From contig JBJEDT010000003.1 of NCBI GenBank assembly GCA_051872335.1, positions 54,928 to 118,927 on the forward strand: a DNA stretch of 64,000 bases, written 5' to 3'. The stretch is from SUG2458 sp051872335 (GTDB lineage: Bacteria > Bacillota_I > Bacilli_A > RFN20 > CAG-826). The position numbers and the translations under genes were made by a program. The number at the start of each line of letters is the position of its first letter. Positions within the stretch are counted from its first letter, which is position 1. Below the pieces are notes generated by a model, which was given only the letters and a program-made list of their open reading frames with translations, made no database searches and was not told the origin of the DNA. Shown here piece by piece: positions 16,856 to 25,858 of this stretch.

Positions 16856-18063
16856 TGAAAATACTAATATTAGGTTTTGGTAAGACAGGTAAAGCAATTT
16901 ATAATTACTTTTTAGCAAATAAAAATAATGAAATATATATTACTGATAAAAACAAAATAGAAGTAAAGCATGCAACATATTTAACTCTAGATGAACTATA
17001 TAAATGTAATTTAGAATTTGATTTATGTTTTAGAAGCCCTGGTGTTCCTTTTAATAGTGAATTGTACCAAGTTTGCAATCTTTTATCTAAAGAAGTAATT
17101 AATGAAATAGAGTATTGTTATAGATTATTGGTAAATAAAAATATTGTGTATTTTGCCATAACCGGAACAAACGGAAAAACAACACTAGTAAATGTTTTAG
17201 CACACTTTTTAAATAAGATTCAAGATCGAAAAATATATGTAGTTGGTAATATAGGTATACCATTTATATCGATTATTAATGAGATTGAAAATAATTCAAT
17301 TGTCATTATCGAATTATCATCATTCCAAATTGAAAATTTAAAGCATTTTAAAACAGATTATTTATTAATTACTAATATATATCCAAATCATCTTGATGTT
17401 GTTACAAATTATGAATTTTATAAATGTTCAAAATTAAAAATTATTAATCACTGTAAATATTTGAAAAACATTTTTATTGAGGATCAAAAACTATGTAATG
17501 AGCTTAATTTAGAATATATAAAACCATTAAATATGATATATTCTGAAAATAAAATAATTAACAAACATGCAAATTTTATAACAAGTATTTTTAAACAAAA
17601 CGGATATCAACTTAAAGATGATAAACTAATTTTTAATGATTTTCATAATGATTTTTATAGAGAAGATGAACAAGTGATATTAAACACATTGTTTGTTAAT
17701 GATTCAAAATCAACAAACGTAGAAAGCTTAAAAATATGTTTGAAAAATTATGAGCATTATGATAATCGATTAATCATTATTGGTGGGATATATAAAAGTT
17801 TAGGAATAGAAACTATTCAATTTAAAGATGACGATCGAATTATTGTATTTGGAAAGTCTAGAGTGCTTTTATTAAATAAAATAAAAGTCGCAAAATCATA
17901 TGAAACACTTGATGATATTTTTAAGTATGAAAATTTAAGTAAATACTCATGTATTATTTTCTCGCCTGCATGTTCTTCATTTGATCAGTTTGAAAATTAC
18001 ATTGATAGAGGTAAAAAGTTTAATGAATATGTTAAAGAATATGGAGAAAAAAATGCAAAGTAA
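16855..18063 (+). CDS. murD: UDP-MurNAc-L-Ala--D-Glu ligase MurD
   Basis: Cytoplasmic Mur ligase that adds D-glutamate. N-terminal Rossmann-like UDP domain (ILILGFGKTGKAIYNYF), ATP loop FAITGTNGKTTLVNVL, VIELSSFQIENL, NIYPNHLDVV, and C-terminal NDSKSTNVES and IIIGG, all typical of MurD. At 402 residues it is slightly short. It shares one base with mraY and overlaps ftsW by 11 bases. The D-glutamate it uses would come from the RacE-like racemase at 55.3-56.0 kb. Confidence 0.95.
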   Translation: MKILILGFGKTGKAIYNYFLANKNNEIYITDKNKIEVKHATYLTLDELYKCNLEFDLCFRSPGVPFNSELYQVCNLLSKEVINEIEYCYRLLVNKNIVYFAITGTNGKTTLVNVLAHFLNKIQDRKIYVVGNIGIPFISIINEIENNSIVIIELSSFQIENLKHFKTDYLLITNIYPNHLDVVTNYEFYKCSKLKIINHCKYLKNIFIEDQKLCNELNLEYIKPLNMIYSENKIINKHANFITSIFKQNGYQLKDDKLIFNDFHNDFYREDEQVILNTLFVNDSKSTNVESLKICLKNYEHYDNRLIIIGGIYKSLGIETIQFKDDDRIIVFGKSRVLLLNKIKVAKSYETLDDIFKYENLSKYSCIIFSPACSSFDQFENYIDRGKKFNEYVKEYGEKNAK

Positions 18064-19153
18064 AAAGTTAAAGATATTGATTTTTATATTGACTATTATA
18101 TTATGCATAATTGGTATCTTAATGGTATACAGTTCATCAAATATATGGGCTGAATATAAATATGGAGATTCATATTATTATTTGCGACGTCAAATATTAT
18201 TCTTTTCAATCGGATTAATTTTAATGTTTATTGGTTATAAGATTCCAAGTAGATTTTTACAAAAATACTGCATTTATTTGGTTTTTGCTTCTCTTATATT
18301 ATTAATATTAGTCGTAATACCAGGTATTGGTATAGTAAGAAATGGTTCTCGGTCATGGTTTGGTATTGGCTCATTTGCTTTTCAACCATCTGAGTTATTT
18401 AAGATCATTTTAATTACATATTTAAGTTCTATTTTATCTAAAGAATATGATAAAACAAAAAAAATTCAAGTGTTCTTACCTGTTTTTATTTTTTCAATTA
18501 TCGGCTTTATTTTAATAATGCTACAACCAGATTTTGGAACAGCAATGATTATGATTTTATCAATAATTTTACTTTTATTTGTATCTCGCTTATCCATGAA
18601 ATATTTTATCATCATGGGAGGATTAGGAATATCTTTAGTAGTTTTATTAATTATTATTGCTCCTTATCGTTTTGAAAGAATAACATCTTATATAGATCCC
18701 TGGAAAGACCCTTTAGGAGCTGGATTTCAAATTATTCAAAGTATGTATGCTATTGGTCCAGGTGGTTTATTAGGAAGTGGATTATTTAATAGTTATCAAA
18801 AACATTTTTATTTACCAGAACCACAAACAGATTTTATTTTTGCAATATTAGTTGAAGAACTTGGCCTTATTGGTGGATTATTTGTAATTATCTTATTTGC
18901 TTTGCTATTTATATTTGGTTTTAAACTTGCTACTATGCAACAAAATCGATTTAACTGTTTTTTAATTACAGGTTTATTAGGATTATTGTGCATACAAGTT
19001 ATTATAAATCTTGGAGTTGTTACAGCTGTTTTTCCAATTACAGGCATCACTTTACCTTTAATAAGTTATGGAGGAACCTCTTTATCTATTTCGTTATTTT
19101 GTATTGGTTTAATATTAGGAAGGAAAACTAATGAAAATTATATTAGCAGCTAG
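18053..19153 (+). CDS. ftsW: Lipid II glycosyltransferase FtsW (SEDS)
   Basis: SEDS-family peptidoglycan polymerase acting with the class B PBP at the septum. About ten membrane segments. Motifs: MVYSSSNIWAEYKYGD, RNGSRSWFGIGSFAFQPSE, LLQPDFGTAM-like MLQPDFGTAMIM, AIGPGGLLGSGLF, and PITGITLPLISYGGTSLS. The start is ATG 18053 because GGAG lies 6 bases upstream; the frame runs open back to 17981 inside murD. 366 residues. Position between murD and murG favours FtsW; in spore formers the equivalent gene there is often SpoVE, so that name is an alternative. Confidence 0.93.
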   Translation: MQSKKLKILIFILTIILCIIGILMVYSSSNIWAEYKYGDSYYYLRRQILFFSIGLILMFIGYKIPSRFLQKYCIYLVFASLILLILVVIPGIGIVRNGSRSWFGIGSFAFQPSELFKIILITYLSSILSKEYDKTKKIQVFLPVFIFSIIGFILIMLQPDFGTAMIMILSIILLLFVSRLSMKYFIIMGGLGISLVVLLIIIAPYRFERITSYIDPWKDPLGAGFQIIQSMYAIGPGGLLGSGLFNSYQKHFYLPEPQTDFIFAILVEELGLIGGLFVIILFALLFIFGFKLATMQQNRFNCFLITGLLGLLCIQVIINLGVVTAVFPITGITLPLISYGGTSLSISLFCIGLILGRKTNENYISS

Positions 19154-20132
19154 TGGTAGTGGAGGACATGTATATCCTTGTCTTGCTCTTGGTAATTATT
19201 TAAAAATTCAGGGGCACGATATTATTTATCTAAAAATTGATAAATCTTATGAAAATAAAATTAACGAATATAATCCTTCATATACTTTAAAAATCAAAAG
19301 AAATGTAAAGTTAAATTTTAAAAGTTTTAACTCGATAAAGAATTTTATTTATGAAGTAAAAAAAGCAAAAAACCACTTGAAAGAATATGACATAATATTA
19401 TGTTTTGGTGGGATAATGAGTTTTGTAGGACCACTAATAAAAAATAAAAAACAAAAGTTATTCATTCATGAGCAAAACGTAGTACTAGGAGATTCAAATA
19501 TATTTGCTTCTTTTTATTCAAGAAAAATATTTTTAAGTTTACCATTGAAAAATTCAATTTTTAATAATAAAAAAATATTACTTTCAGGTAATCCAAGAGA
19601 ACAACTTATTGAAAAAAATAGTGATATTAAAAATACAATAGTTTTTATGAGTGGATCTCTTGGTTCGACGACATTAAATAAAATTTATCTAGAAACAATT
19701 AAAGAACTAAATATAAGGCAAAAAATAGTTCTTATTGGAAATTTTAATAAAGAAGATTTTATAAATAAGAATGTTGAAATTCTTAACAAAGAATTAAGTC
19801 TTAATGATATTTTAAATAAATCAAAAATTGTAATAACTCGAGGTGGAGCAACAACACTTAGTGAAGTATGTAAAGCTCAAATTCCTATGATTATAATTCC
19901 TTCTCCATATGTAAAACATAATCATCAAGAAAAGAACGCAAATTATTTTAAAAATATTGGAGTTGCGGTTTGCTTAAAAGAAAATGATTTATTAAAAAAT
20001 GAATTACTTATCACAATTAAGAAGTTAATAGAAAATAATGATGTTTATTATTCTTATGTTAAGAACTATCAAAAAATTAAATATTATAATGCTTTTAAAA
20101 TTATTGAAGAGGAAATGATAAATGAATTCTGA
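19131..20132 (+). CDS. murG: UDP-GlcNAc transferase MurG
   Basis: Membrane-associated glycosyltransferase converting lipid I to lipid II. N-terminal loop GSGGHVYPCLALGNYL, then LCFGGIMSFVGPL, the substrate region HEQNVVLGDSN, and the C-terminal donor site ITRGGATTLSEVCKAQIPMI with PSPYVKHNHQEKNA. 333 residues, slightly short. It overlaps ftsW by 23 bases and murB by 11, with AGGAAGGA before its start. Confidence 0.96.
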   Translation: MKIILAASGSGGHVYPCLALGNYLKIQGHDIIYLKIDKSYENKINEYNPSYTLKIKRNVKLNFKSFNSIKNFIYEVKKAKNHLKEYDIILCFGGIMSFVGPLIKNKKQKLFIHEQNVVLGDSNIFASFYSRKIFLSLPLKNSIFNNKKILLSGNPREQLIEKNSDIKNTIVFMSGSLGSTTLNKIYLETIKELNIRQKIVLIGNFNKEDFINKNVEILNKELSLNDILNKSKIVITRGGATTLSEVCKAQIPMIIIPSPYVKHNHQEKNANYFKNIGVAVCLKENDLLKNELLITIKKLIENNDVYYSYVKNYQKIKYYNAFKIIEEEMINEF

Positions 20133-20991
20133 TTATACTACATTTAAAAATTTTGATGTTTCAACAATTTCACCTGTTAATTGTGGTGGAGTAGTTAAAA
20201 ACTTTTTTGTAGTTTATACAAGAAAAGGACTCAAAGATGTATTTAAAATAATAAAGAACAATAAGTGGAAGTGCTATATAATTGGAGGTTGTACAAAGAT
20301 TCTTTTTAAAGATACAATCACTTATGATTGCTTTATAAGATATGAAAATAAAGAAATTAATATTAATAATGATGAACTTAAATGTGGAAGTGGAAATTCA
20401 TTAAGCAATATAGTATCGTTAATTACCTCTATGGGGTATAAAGGGTTTGAAGGTTTAATAGGAATACCAGGCTTGATTGGAGGAGCAATTTGTAATAATT
20501 CAGGCGCATTTGGTAATGAAATTCAAGATAATGTTAGATATGTAAAATATATGGATTTTGATGGCAAAGTAATTACATTAACTAGGAAAAAATGTCTTTT
20601 TAGATATCGTCATTCGATATTTAAAGACAAGCAATTAGGAATGATTATTGAAGTATGTTTTAAATTGAAAAAAGGTGATCCTCAACTAATAAAAAGAAAG
20701 ATTGAACAATATCGAAATAAAAGACTTTTATCTCAACCTTTAAATAGTAAGACTTTAGGATGTACTTTTAAAAATCCACCTTTTTTATCAGCAGGTCGTT
20801 TGATTGACGATTGTGAATTAAAAGGATTAGCTGATGATGGAGTAAAAGTATCAACTATTCATGGAAATTTTATCGAGTTTTCAAAGAAAAAAAGTACAAA
20901 AAATGCATTGCGTATAATTGATATCATTATTGATAAAGTATATAATAAAACTAATCTTGAGTTAGAACTTGAATTATTGATTGTGGGGTGA
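20122..20991 (+). CDS. murB: UDP-N-acetylenolpyruvoylglucosamine reductase MurB
   Basis: FAD enzyme reducing UDP-GlcNAc-enolpyruvate to UDP-MurNAc. The FAD domain shows IIGGCTKILFKD, where GxGSN is usual, and GFEGLIGIPGLIGGAICNNSGAFG; the second domain shows RYRHSIF with the conserved Arg, and LGCTFKNPPFLSAGRLID. Most MurB have G-S-x-F-K/R-N-P at the last site, with Ser as proton donor; here it is Cys. The terminal LELELL supplies the expected Glu. The region normally reading NT-x-R/K-I-G-G near the N terminus is degenerate (NCGGVVKNFF). 289 residues, normal for the shorter type. Embedded in overlapping dcw genes, so probably functional. Confidence 0.9.
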   Translation: MNSDYTTFKNFDVSTISPVNCGGVVKNFFVVYTRKGLKDVFKIIKNNKWKCYIIGGCTKILFKDTITYDCFIRYENKEININNDELKCGSGNSLSNIVSLITSMGYKGFEGLIGIPGLIGGAICNNSGAFGNEIQDNVRYVKYMDFDGKVITLTRKKCLFRYRHSIFKDKQLGMIIEVCFKLKKGDPQLIKRKIEQYRNKRLLSQPLNSKTLGCTFKNPPFLSAGRLIDDCELKGLADDGVKVSTIHGNFIEFSKKKSTKNALRIIDIIIDKVYNKTNLELELELLIVG

Positions 20992-20996
20992 AACTA

Positions 20997-21899
20997 ATGA
21001 CAAACGATGCATCTTGTGAAACAAATTTGTTAAAAGACGAAGATTTTGAGCATGCATTGTATCGTCAATCCCATCGTAGTAAAGTTTTTCTAATTATTAA
21101 GATTGTATTATTTTGCGTTATTTTATTAGGAGTAGGAACGTATCCTTTATTTCCTGCATCTCAAATAAGAGGACTTGAATTACAAGGAAATTATCTTTTA
21201 ACAAAAACCGAGATTTTGAATATGATGGATACAAATGTCAATACTCCTGTCATTTTTTCTAATGAGAAAAAGTTAGTTCAAAATTTGGAAAAATCACCAA
21301 TAATTGAATCGGCTGAGATTAATTGGTCACCTATTAAAATGCGTTTAAAAATTAATGAAGTAGCTGCTATGATTAATTATAAAGGTGAAACTTATTTAAG
21401 TAATGCAAAAACAATTTCAGAACTTAGAGGAGAATATCCAGACTTCAATCATGATTTTGAAGAGGAAAATGTACCAACATTTTTATCTAACTTATTTGGT
21501 GCATTTACAAATGAACGTAAATCACTGTTTTTAAATAATTTAAAAGTTATTGAAAGAGATGTTTTAAATTCAATATCTTATATTGATTATAGAGGCGATG
21601 GTAGTTCATATGTTATTACTGATGGATATGTATTATTTTATTTTTTAGCCGAGGATGGCATTTATAATCGTCTTGCTTGTAAAGAAGAAAATATTGGTTT
21701 CTTTTTAGATAATTCGGAAGAATCAGTTTACAGATTAACGCAAATTATGAACACATTAATAGATAAATGTAGTGATGCAGTTATTCGTGAAGATATAATT
21801 GATAACACTATCAAATATAGATCGATCACTTGTTATTATGGTAAGTACACTGATAAAAATGGAGTAACTTATGAAAATCCATGTATTGTTGATATATAG
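20997..21899 (+). CDS. ftsQ: Cell division protein FtsQ/DivIB
   Basis: Single-pass divisome protein of 300 residues. A cytoplasmic segment of about 30 residues (acidic and then RQSHRSK) leads to one membrane helix, then a POTRA domain beginning SQIRGLELQGNYLLTKTEI and ending with SPIIESAEINWSPIKMRLKINE, followed by a beta domain. The start is ATG 20997, with GGGGTG 6 bases upstream; the GTG at 20988 overlaps the murB stop. Position between murB and ftsA is standard. Confidence 0.9.
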   Translation: MTNDASCETNLLKDEDFEHALYRQSHRSKVFLIIKIVLFCVILLGVGTYPLFPASQIRGLELQGNYLLTKTEILNMMDTNVNTPVIFSNEKKLVQNLEKSPIIESAEINWSPIKMRLKINEVAAMINYKGETYLSNAKTISELRGEYPDFNHDFEEENVPTFLSNLFGAFTNERKSLFLNNLKVIERDVLNSISYIDYRGDGSSYVITDGYVLFYFLAEDGIYNRLACKEENIGFFLDNSEESVYRLTQIMNTLIDKCSDAVIREDIIDNTIKYRSITCYYGKYTDKNGVTYENPCIVDI

Positions 21900-21913
21900 A
21901 GGGGGGTATTGAT

Positions 21914-23152
21914 ATGGCAAATAAAATTGTAACTACATTAGAAATATCATCTTCCTCAATTAAATGTGTCAGTGGATATTTACTTAATGATAAACCTATT
22001 ATTTTAAATGCTGAAATAACACCACTCGAAGAAGGTTGTATGAAGGGTGGTATGATTAATGATTATGGAGTTGTTACAAAAGCTGTAACTCAAATCATTA
22101 CAAGAGCATCCGAAAAAATTAAATTTCCTATTCAAGAAGTTGTTTTGATTGTTCCTTCTATTGGATTTGAAGTTTATCGTAATTCTCAAACAACTAATGT
22201 TGTTTCACCAATTGGACAAATAAATAAGATTGATATTGATAACGTTAAATCTCAAGTTAGCAAAGCTAAAGTTAATGAAGGATCAATTATCGTTGATATT
22301 CTTCCAGAAAAATATATATTCCATGATGGAGAAAGTGTTGAACCTCCATATGGACAAATATCTGATTCATTAACAATCGATGCTAAATTACATGCAATTC
22401 CTACTATTATTTTAAATAGTTATAAAAAAATTATTTCCCAGTGTGGATTACGCATTTGTCGGATAGTAGTTGGAATTTATGCAGCATGTGGTATGATAAA
22501 AAACCTAGGTACTTTACCAAAAAATTATGTTTTAGTAGATCTTGGTGCTGAAATAATTTCAGCTGCTTTAATTGGTGGAAACGAACCTTTTTCACCAATG
22601 TATAGTATGTTTGGTAGTGACCAAATTACGAGAACAATATCTGATGAATTAAATATTGATTTCTTAAGTTCTCAATATTTAAAAGAAAAGATCGGAATTG
22701 ATACACGTAAAACCTCATACAAAACAACAGTATTAAAAATCAACAATAATTCTAGTAAAAAAGAAATCTCAAATGTTGATTTTAATGAAAAAATGATTGA
22801 AATATCAACAAATTACATTCAAAATATTTCTAGGATAGTTGATGAGATTTTCCAAAAGAATCCTGCTTGTGTTGGCTTCCCTGTTATTTTTGTAGGTGGT
22901 GGCTCAAAACTTTATGGATTTGAACAATTAGCAAAATCTCTAAACAAGTTTAACAATCCTTTATTTATTACACCTACTGCTTTAGGTGCTCGAGATGCTA
23001 GATTTACTAATTGCGTTGGTGCCTTATGTATTTACGGAGAATCAATTAAAAGTAGAGTAGGTGGAATTGCTGAAGATGATTACACTGAATATGAATCAAC
23101 TATAAATAGACGTATTAAGTTACAACGTGGTGACATTGATCAAGAAGATTAA
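21914..23152 (+). CDS. ftsA: Cell division protein FtsA
   Basis: Actin-fold protein that links FtsZ to the membrane. Phosphate and nucleotide motifs: VTTLEISSSSIKCVSG, the 1C/SHS2 segment with PIQEVVLIVPS, NYVLVDLGAEIISAALI, SMFGSDQITRTISDEL and VIFVGGGSKLYGFEQLA. A very strong ribosome site (GAGGGGGG) precedes ATG 21914. The protein is 412 residues and ends in a charged tail (NRRIKLQRGDIDQED) with no amphipathic helix, which FtsA normally uses to bind the membrane. Followed 14 bases later by ftsZ. Confidence 0.93.
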   Translation: MANKIVTTLEISSSSIKCVSGYLLNDKPIILNAEITPLEEGCMKGGMINDYGVVTKAVTQIITRASEKIKFPIQEVVLIVPSIGFEVYRNSQTTNVVSPIGQINKIDIDNVKSQVSKAKVNEGSIIVDILPEKYIFHDGESVEPPYGQISDSLTIDAKLHAIPTIILNSYKKIISQCGLRICRIVVGIYAACGMIKNLGTLPKNYVLVDLGAEIISAALIGGNEPFSPMYSMFGSDQITRTISDELNIDFLSSQYLKEKIGIDTRKTSYKTTVLKINNNSSKKEISNVDFNEKMIEISTNYIQNISRIVDEIFQKNPACVGFPVIFVGGGSKLYGFEQLAKSLNKFNNPLFITPTALGARDARFTNCVGALCIYGESIKSRVGGIAEDDYTEYESTINRRIKLQRGDIDQED

Positions 23153-23166
23153 AGGAGGAAATGTAC

Positions 23167-24588
23167 ATGGAACATAAATGGGGAGATTGGGGATTTAATT
23201 TTGAACCTCAAAACGAACAAACAAATGAAGAAAATCAAGAAGAACAAAATGTAGAAAAAGAAGAGGAAGTTGTTCAACAAAGTATTTTTGAAGAGAACTT
23301 CCAACAAGAAGAAAATTTTGTTTCTAATGAACATGAACAATGTTCACAACAAGAAGAAAATACATTTGTTCCTGAATATCATCAAGAACAAGTAGACGAA
23401 CTAGTTCATGAAGAACCTAGAGAAGAAACTCATGAAGTACCACATAGTGGACCTGTTGAATCTTATAATGAACCAGATGAAGAAAGTTCATCAAATTATG
23501 ATGATTTTGATGACTTCAATGATTTTGATGGATTTGACCCAGTTGCTAATATTAAAGTAATTGGTGTTGGTGGTGCTGGTAATAATGCTGTTAATAGAAT
23601 GATTGATGAACAAATTTCTAATGTTGAATTTTATGTAATGAATACAGATAAACAAGCATTAAGTACATCAAAAGCACGTAACCGTATTGTTTTAGGTAAA
23701 AATAAATATAGAGGTTTAGGTGCTGGTGGAGATCCTCGTATTGGTGCTGAAGCTGCTGAAATCAGTGCAAGTGAGATTAGAGCTGCTGTTAAAGGTGCTG
23801 ATATGGTCTTTATTGCTGCTGGTGAAGGTGGAGGTACTGGTACTGGTGCTGCTCCTGTTGTTGCTAGAATTGCAAAAGAAGAAGGTGCTTTAACTGTAGC
23901 TATTGTTACTAGACCTTTCAATTTCGAAGGTAAAAGAAGAATTGCTCAAGCTGTTGATGGTTTAAATAAACTTAAAGAACATGTTGACTCAATCATTGTA
24001 GTATCAAACGATAAATTATTAATGATGAATGGTGGATGTGCAATTATGGATGCTTTTGCTGCTTCTGATAAAGTTCTTGCACAATCTGTTAAAACTGTTA
24101 GTGATTTAATTACATTACCTGGAATTATCAATCTAGATTTTGCTGATATTAGAACAACATTAAAAGATTCTGGTGTTGCTTTAATCGGATTTGGTTCTGG
24201 TAAAGGACAAAATAAAGTTCGTGATGCTGCTGCATCAGCTATTGCTTCACCATTATTAGAAGCTTCTATTAGAGGTGCAAATTCAGCAATTATTTCTGTT
24301 ACATGTGGTTCAAATGTTACATTATATGAAGCACAAGATGCTGCAAATGAAATTTGTGCTGCTGCAGGAAATAATTTAGATATGAAATATGGTGTTAATT
24401 TCAACACACAATTAGGTGATGAAATTATTATTAGTGTTATTGCAACTGATTTCTCTGAAGAATATGATTTTTCAGCAGTTCCAAATCTTTCAACATTAAG
24501 ACCAAGACCTGTTGCAGAAAAAGAAGAAGAACACGAAGAAAAAGAAGAAAATAATGTAATTCCTTCTTATCTTCAAAATCAAAAATAA
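23167..24588 (+). CDS. ftsZ: Cell division protein FtsZ with long N-terminal extension
   Basis: Tubulin-like GTPase of the Z ring, 473 residues. The conserved fold begins only near residue 126 (VANIKVIGVGGAGNNAVNRM), whereas typical FtsZ reaches this point at about residue 10-13. Before it is a segment very rich in E and Q, with an aromatic start MEHKWGDWGFNFEPQ. The GTPase is intact: GEGGGTGTGAAPVVA, NTDKQAL, RPFNFEGKRR, and the T7 loop INLDFADIRT with the catalytic Asp. The C-terminal linker is short and acidic and ends VIPSYLQNQK, matching the FtsA/EzrA-binding tail of Bacilli (IPxFLRN). ATG 23167 is chosen because GGAGG is 8 bases upstream; 23161 is too close. Confidence 0.95.
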   Translation: MEHKWGDWGFNFEPQNEQTNEENQEEQNVEKEEEVVQQSIFEENFQQEENFVSNEHEQCSQQEENTFVPEYHQEQVDELVHEEPREETHEVPHSGPVESYNEPDEESSSNYDDFDDFNDFDGFDPVANIKVIGVGGAGNNAVNRMIDEQISNVEFYVMNTDKQALSTSKARNRIVLGKNKYRGLGAGGDPRIGAEAAEISASEIRAAVKGADMVFIAAGEGGGTGTGAAPVVARIAKEEGALTVAIVTRPFNFEGKRRIAQAVDGLNKLKEHVDSIIVVSNDKLLMMNGGCAIMDAFAASDKVLAQSVKTVSDLITLPGIINLDFADIRTTLKDSGVALIGFGSGKGQNKVRDAAASAIASPLLEASIRGANSAIISVTCGSNVTLYEAQDAANEICAAAGNNLDMKYGVNFNTQLGDEIIISVIATDFSEEYDFSAVPNLSTLRPRPVAEKEEEHEEKEENNVIPSYLQNQK

Positions 24589-24601
24589 TATTTAAAAATA
24601 T

Positions 24602-24632
24602 GAGCCGTACTATTATTAAGTATGGCTCTTTT
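24602..24632 (+). terminator. Terminator after ftsZ
   Basis: Stem GAGCCGTACT / AGTATGGCTC (24602-24611 with 24619-24628; one G-T pair) and a T run. It closes the murE-ftsZ transcript. Confidence 0.9.
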
Positions 24633-24671
24633 AATTTTTGTAAGTTATAATTGTTTTTAGAGGTGATACAA

Positions 24672-25847
24672 GTGGCAAAAGTAATTGTTCATATTGATCT
24701 AAATTGTTTTTTTGCTACTTGTGAAGAAATAATTGACCCATCATGTGTAGGGAAACCAATGGCTGTTGCAGGAAATTCAAAAAGAGGTATTGTTTCTACA
24801 GCTAATTATGAGGCACGTAAATTCGGAGTACATTCAGCGATGCCTACTTATATGGCTAAAAGAATGTGTCCCAGTTTAATTATAAAAGACCATCATTTTG
24901 ATTTATATGTTGCAAAATCAAAAGAATTTTTCTCTTTTGTAAAAAAATATACTCCTATTATTGAAGTAGCTTCTATTGATGAGTGTTTTGCTGACTTTAC
25001 TGAAGTTATAAAAAATGAAAAAGATCCTTTAGCTTATTTTAAAAAAATGCAAATGGATCTTTACAAAAAAACACAACTAAAATGTTCTATGGGGATTTCA
25101 GTAAATAAGTTTTTAGCAAAAATGGGCTCCGATATGAAAAAGCCGATGGGAATCACGATAATAAGAAAAAAAGATGTTGAGAAAATGTTATATCCATTGC
25201 CCATTGAAGATATGTTTGGTGTAGGTAAAAAAACAGCTCCAAGATTGAAAAAATTAGGTATTAAAACAATAGGCGATTTAGCTAATAACAGTGATGAGGA
25301 AGTAATAAAAACCTTAGGAAAATTTTATTATGTACTACAAGATTGGGCACATGGTATCGGTGATGATAACATCGTTGTGGAACCACCTGAACCAAAATCA
25401 TTAGGGCATTCCCAAACTTTATATGATGATACTAATGATTTTGATGAGCTTAAAGCTTTATTATCAAATTTATGCAGTGCAGTTGCAAAAGAAGCTAAAT
25501 ATAAAAAGAAAAAAGGTACTACTGTTCAAGTAGTAATTAAAGATTTTGAATTTAAAACGATTAATAGGTCAATAACTCTAGATTACTATTTTAATGATTA
25601 TGAAACAATTTATAATTATGCTTTGAAATTATTAGAAAAAAATTTAAATGGGACACTAATTAGATTAGTTGGTGTCACTTTGCAAAATTTAGTAGATGAA
25701 AAAGAAATAGTTGTTCAAATGACTTTTAATGACTATGGAAAATATGAAGATGAAAATCGGACTAAACTACTTATTAATGAATTTAATCGCATTACAAAAT
25801 CAAATGTATTTATGAGAGCATCAGAAGCTAAAAAGAAAGATAAATGA
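24672..25847 (+). CDS. dinB: DNA polymerase IV (Y family)
   Basis: Translesion polymerase of 391 residues. Catalytic palm blocks are HIDLNCFFATCEE and ASIDECFADFTE, with the SA(N)YEAR-like TANYEARKFGVHSAMP finger segment, a helix-hairpin-helix region (MFGVGKKTAPRLKKLGIKTI) and a little-finger domain starting near LGHSQTL. The start is GTG 24672, preceded by AGAGGTG with 6-base spacing; no in-frame ATG gives a better fit. Stops inside the region where xerC/D begins, so the two are co-transcribed. A C-terminal beta-clamp-binding peptide is not obvious. Confidence 0.93.
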   Translation: MAKVIVHIDLNCFFATCEEIIDPSCVGKPMAVAGNSKRGIVSTANYEARKFGVHSAMPTYMAKRMCPSLIIKDHHFDLYVAKSKEFFSFVKKYTPIIEVASIDECFADFTEVIKNEKDPLAYFKKMQMDLYKKTQLKCSMGISVNKFLAKMGSDMKKPMGITIIRKKDVEKMLYPLPIEDMFGVGKKTAPRLKKLGIKTIGDLANNSDEEVIKTLGKFYYVLQDWAHGIGDDNIVVEPPEPKSLGHSQTLYDDTNDFDELKALLSNLCSAVAKEAKYKKKKGTTVQVVIKDFEFKTINRSITLDYYFNDYETIYNYALKLLEKNLNGTLIRLVGVTLQNLVDEKEIVVQMTFNDYGKYEDENRTKLLINEFNRITKSNVFMRASEAKKKDK

Positions 25848-25858
25848 GGTTGAAATCT

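Noticed and set aside
23631..24407. Two long antisense frames opposite ftsZ
   Set aside because: Their length comes from the codon pattern of the strongly conserved ftsZ; no ribosome sites or recognisable domains.
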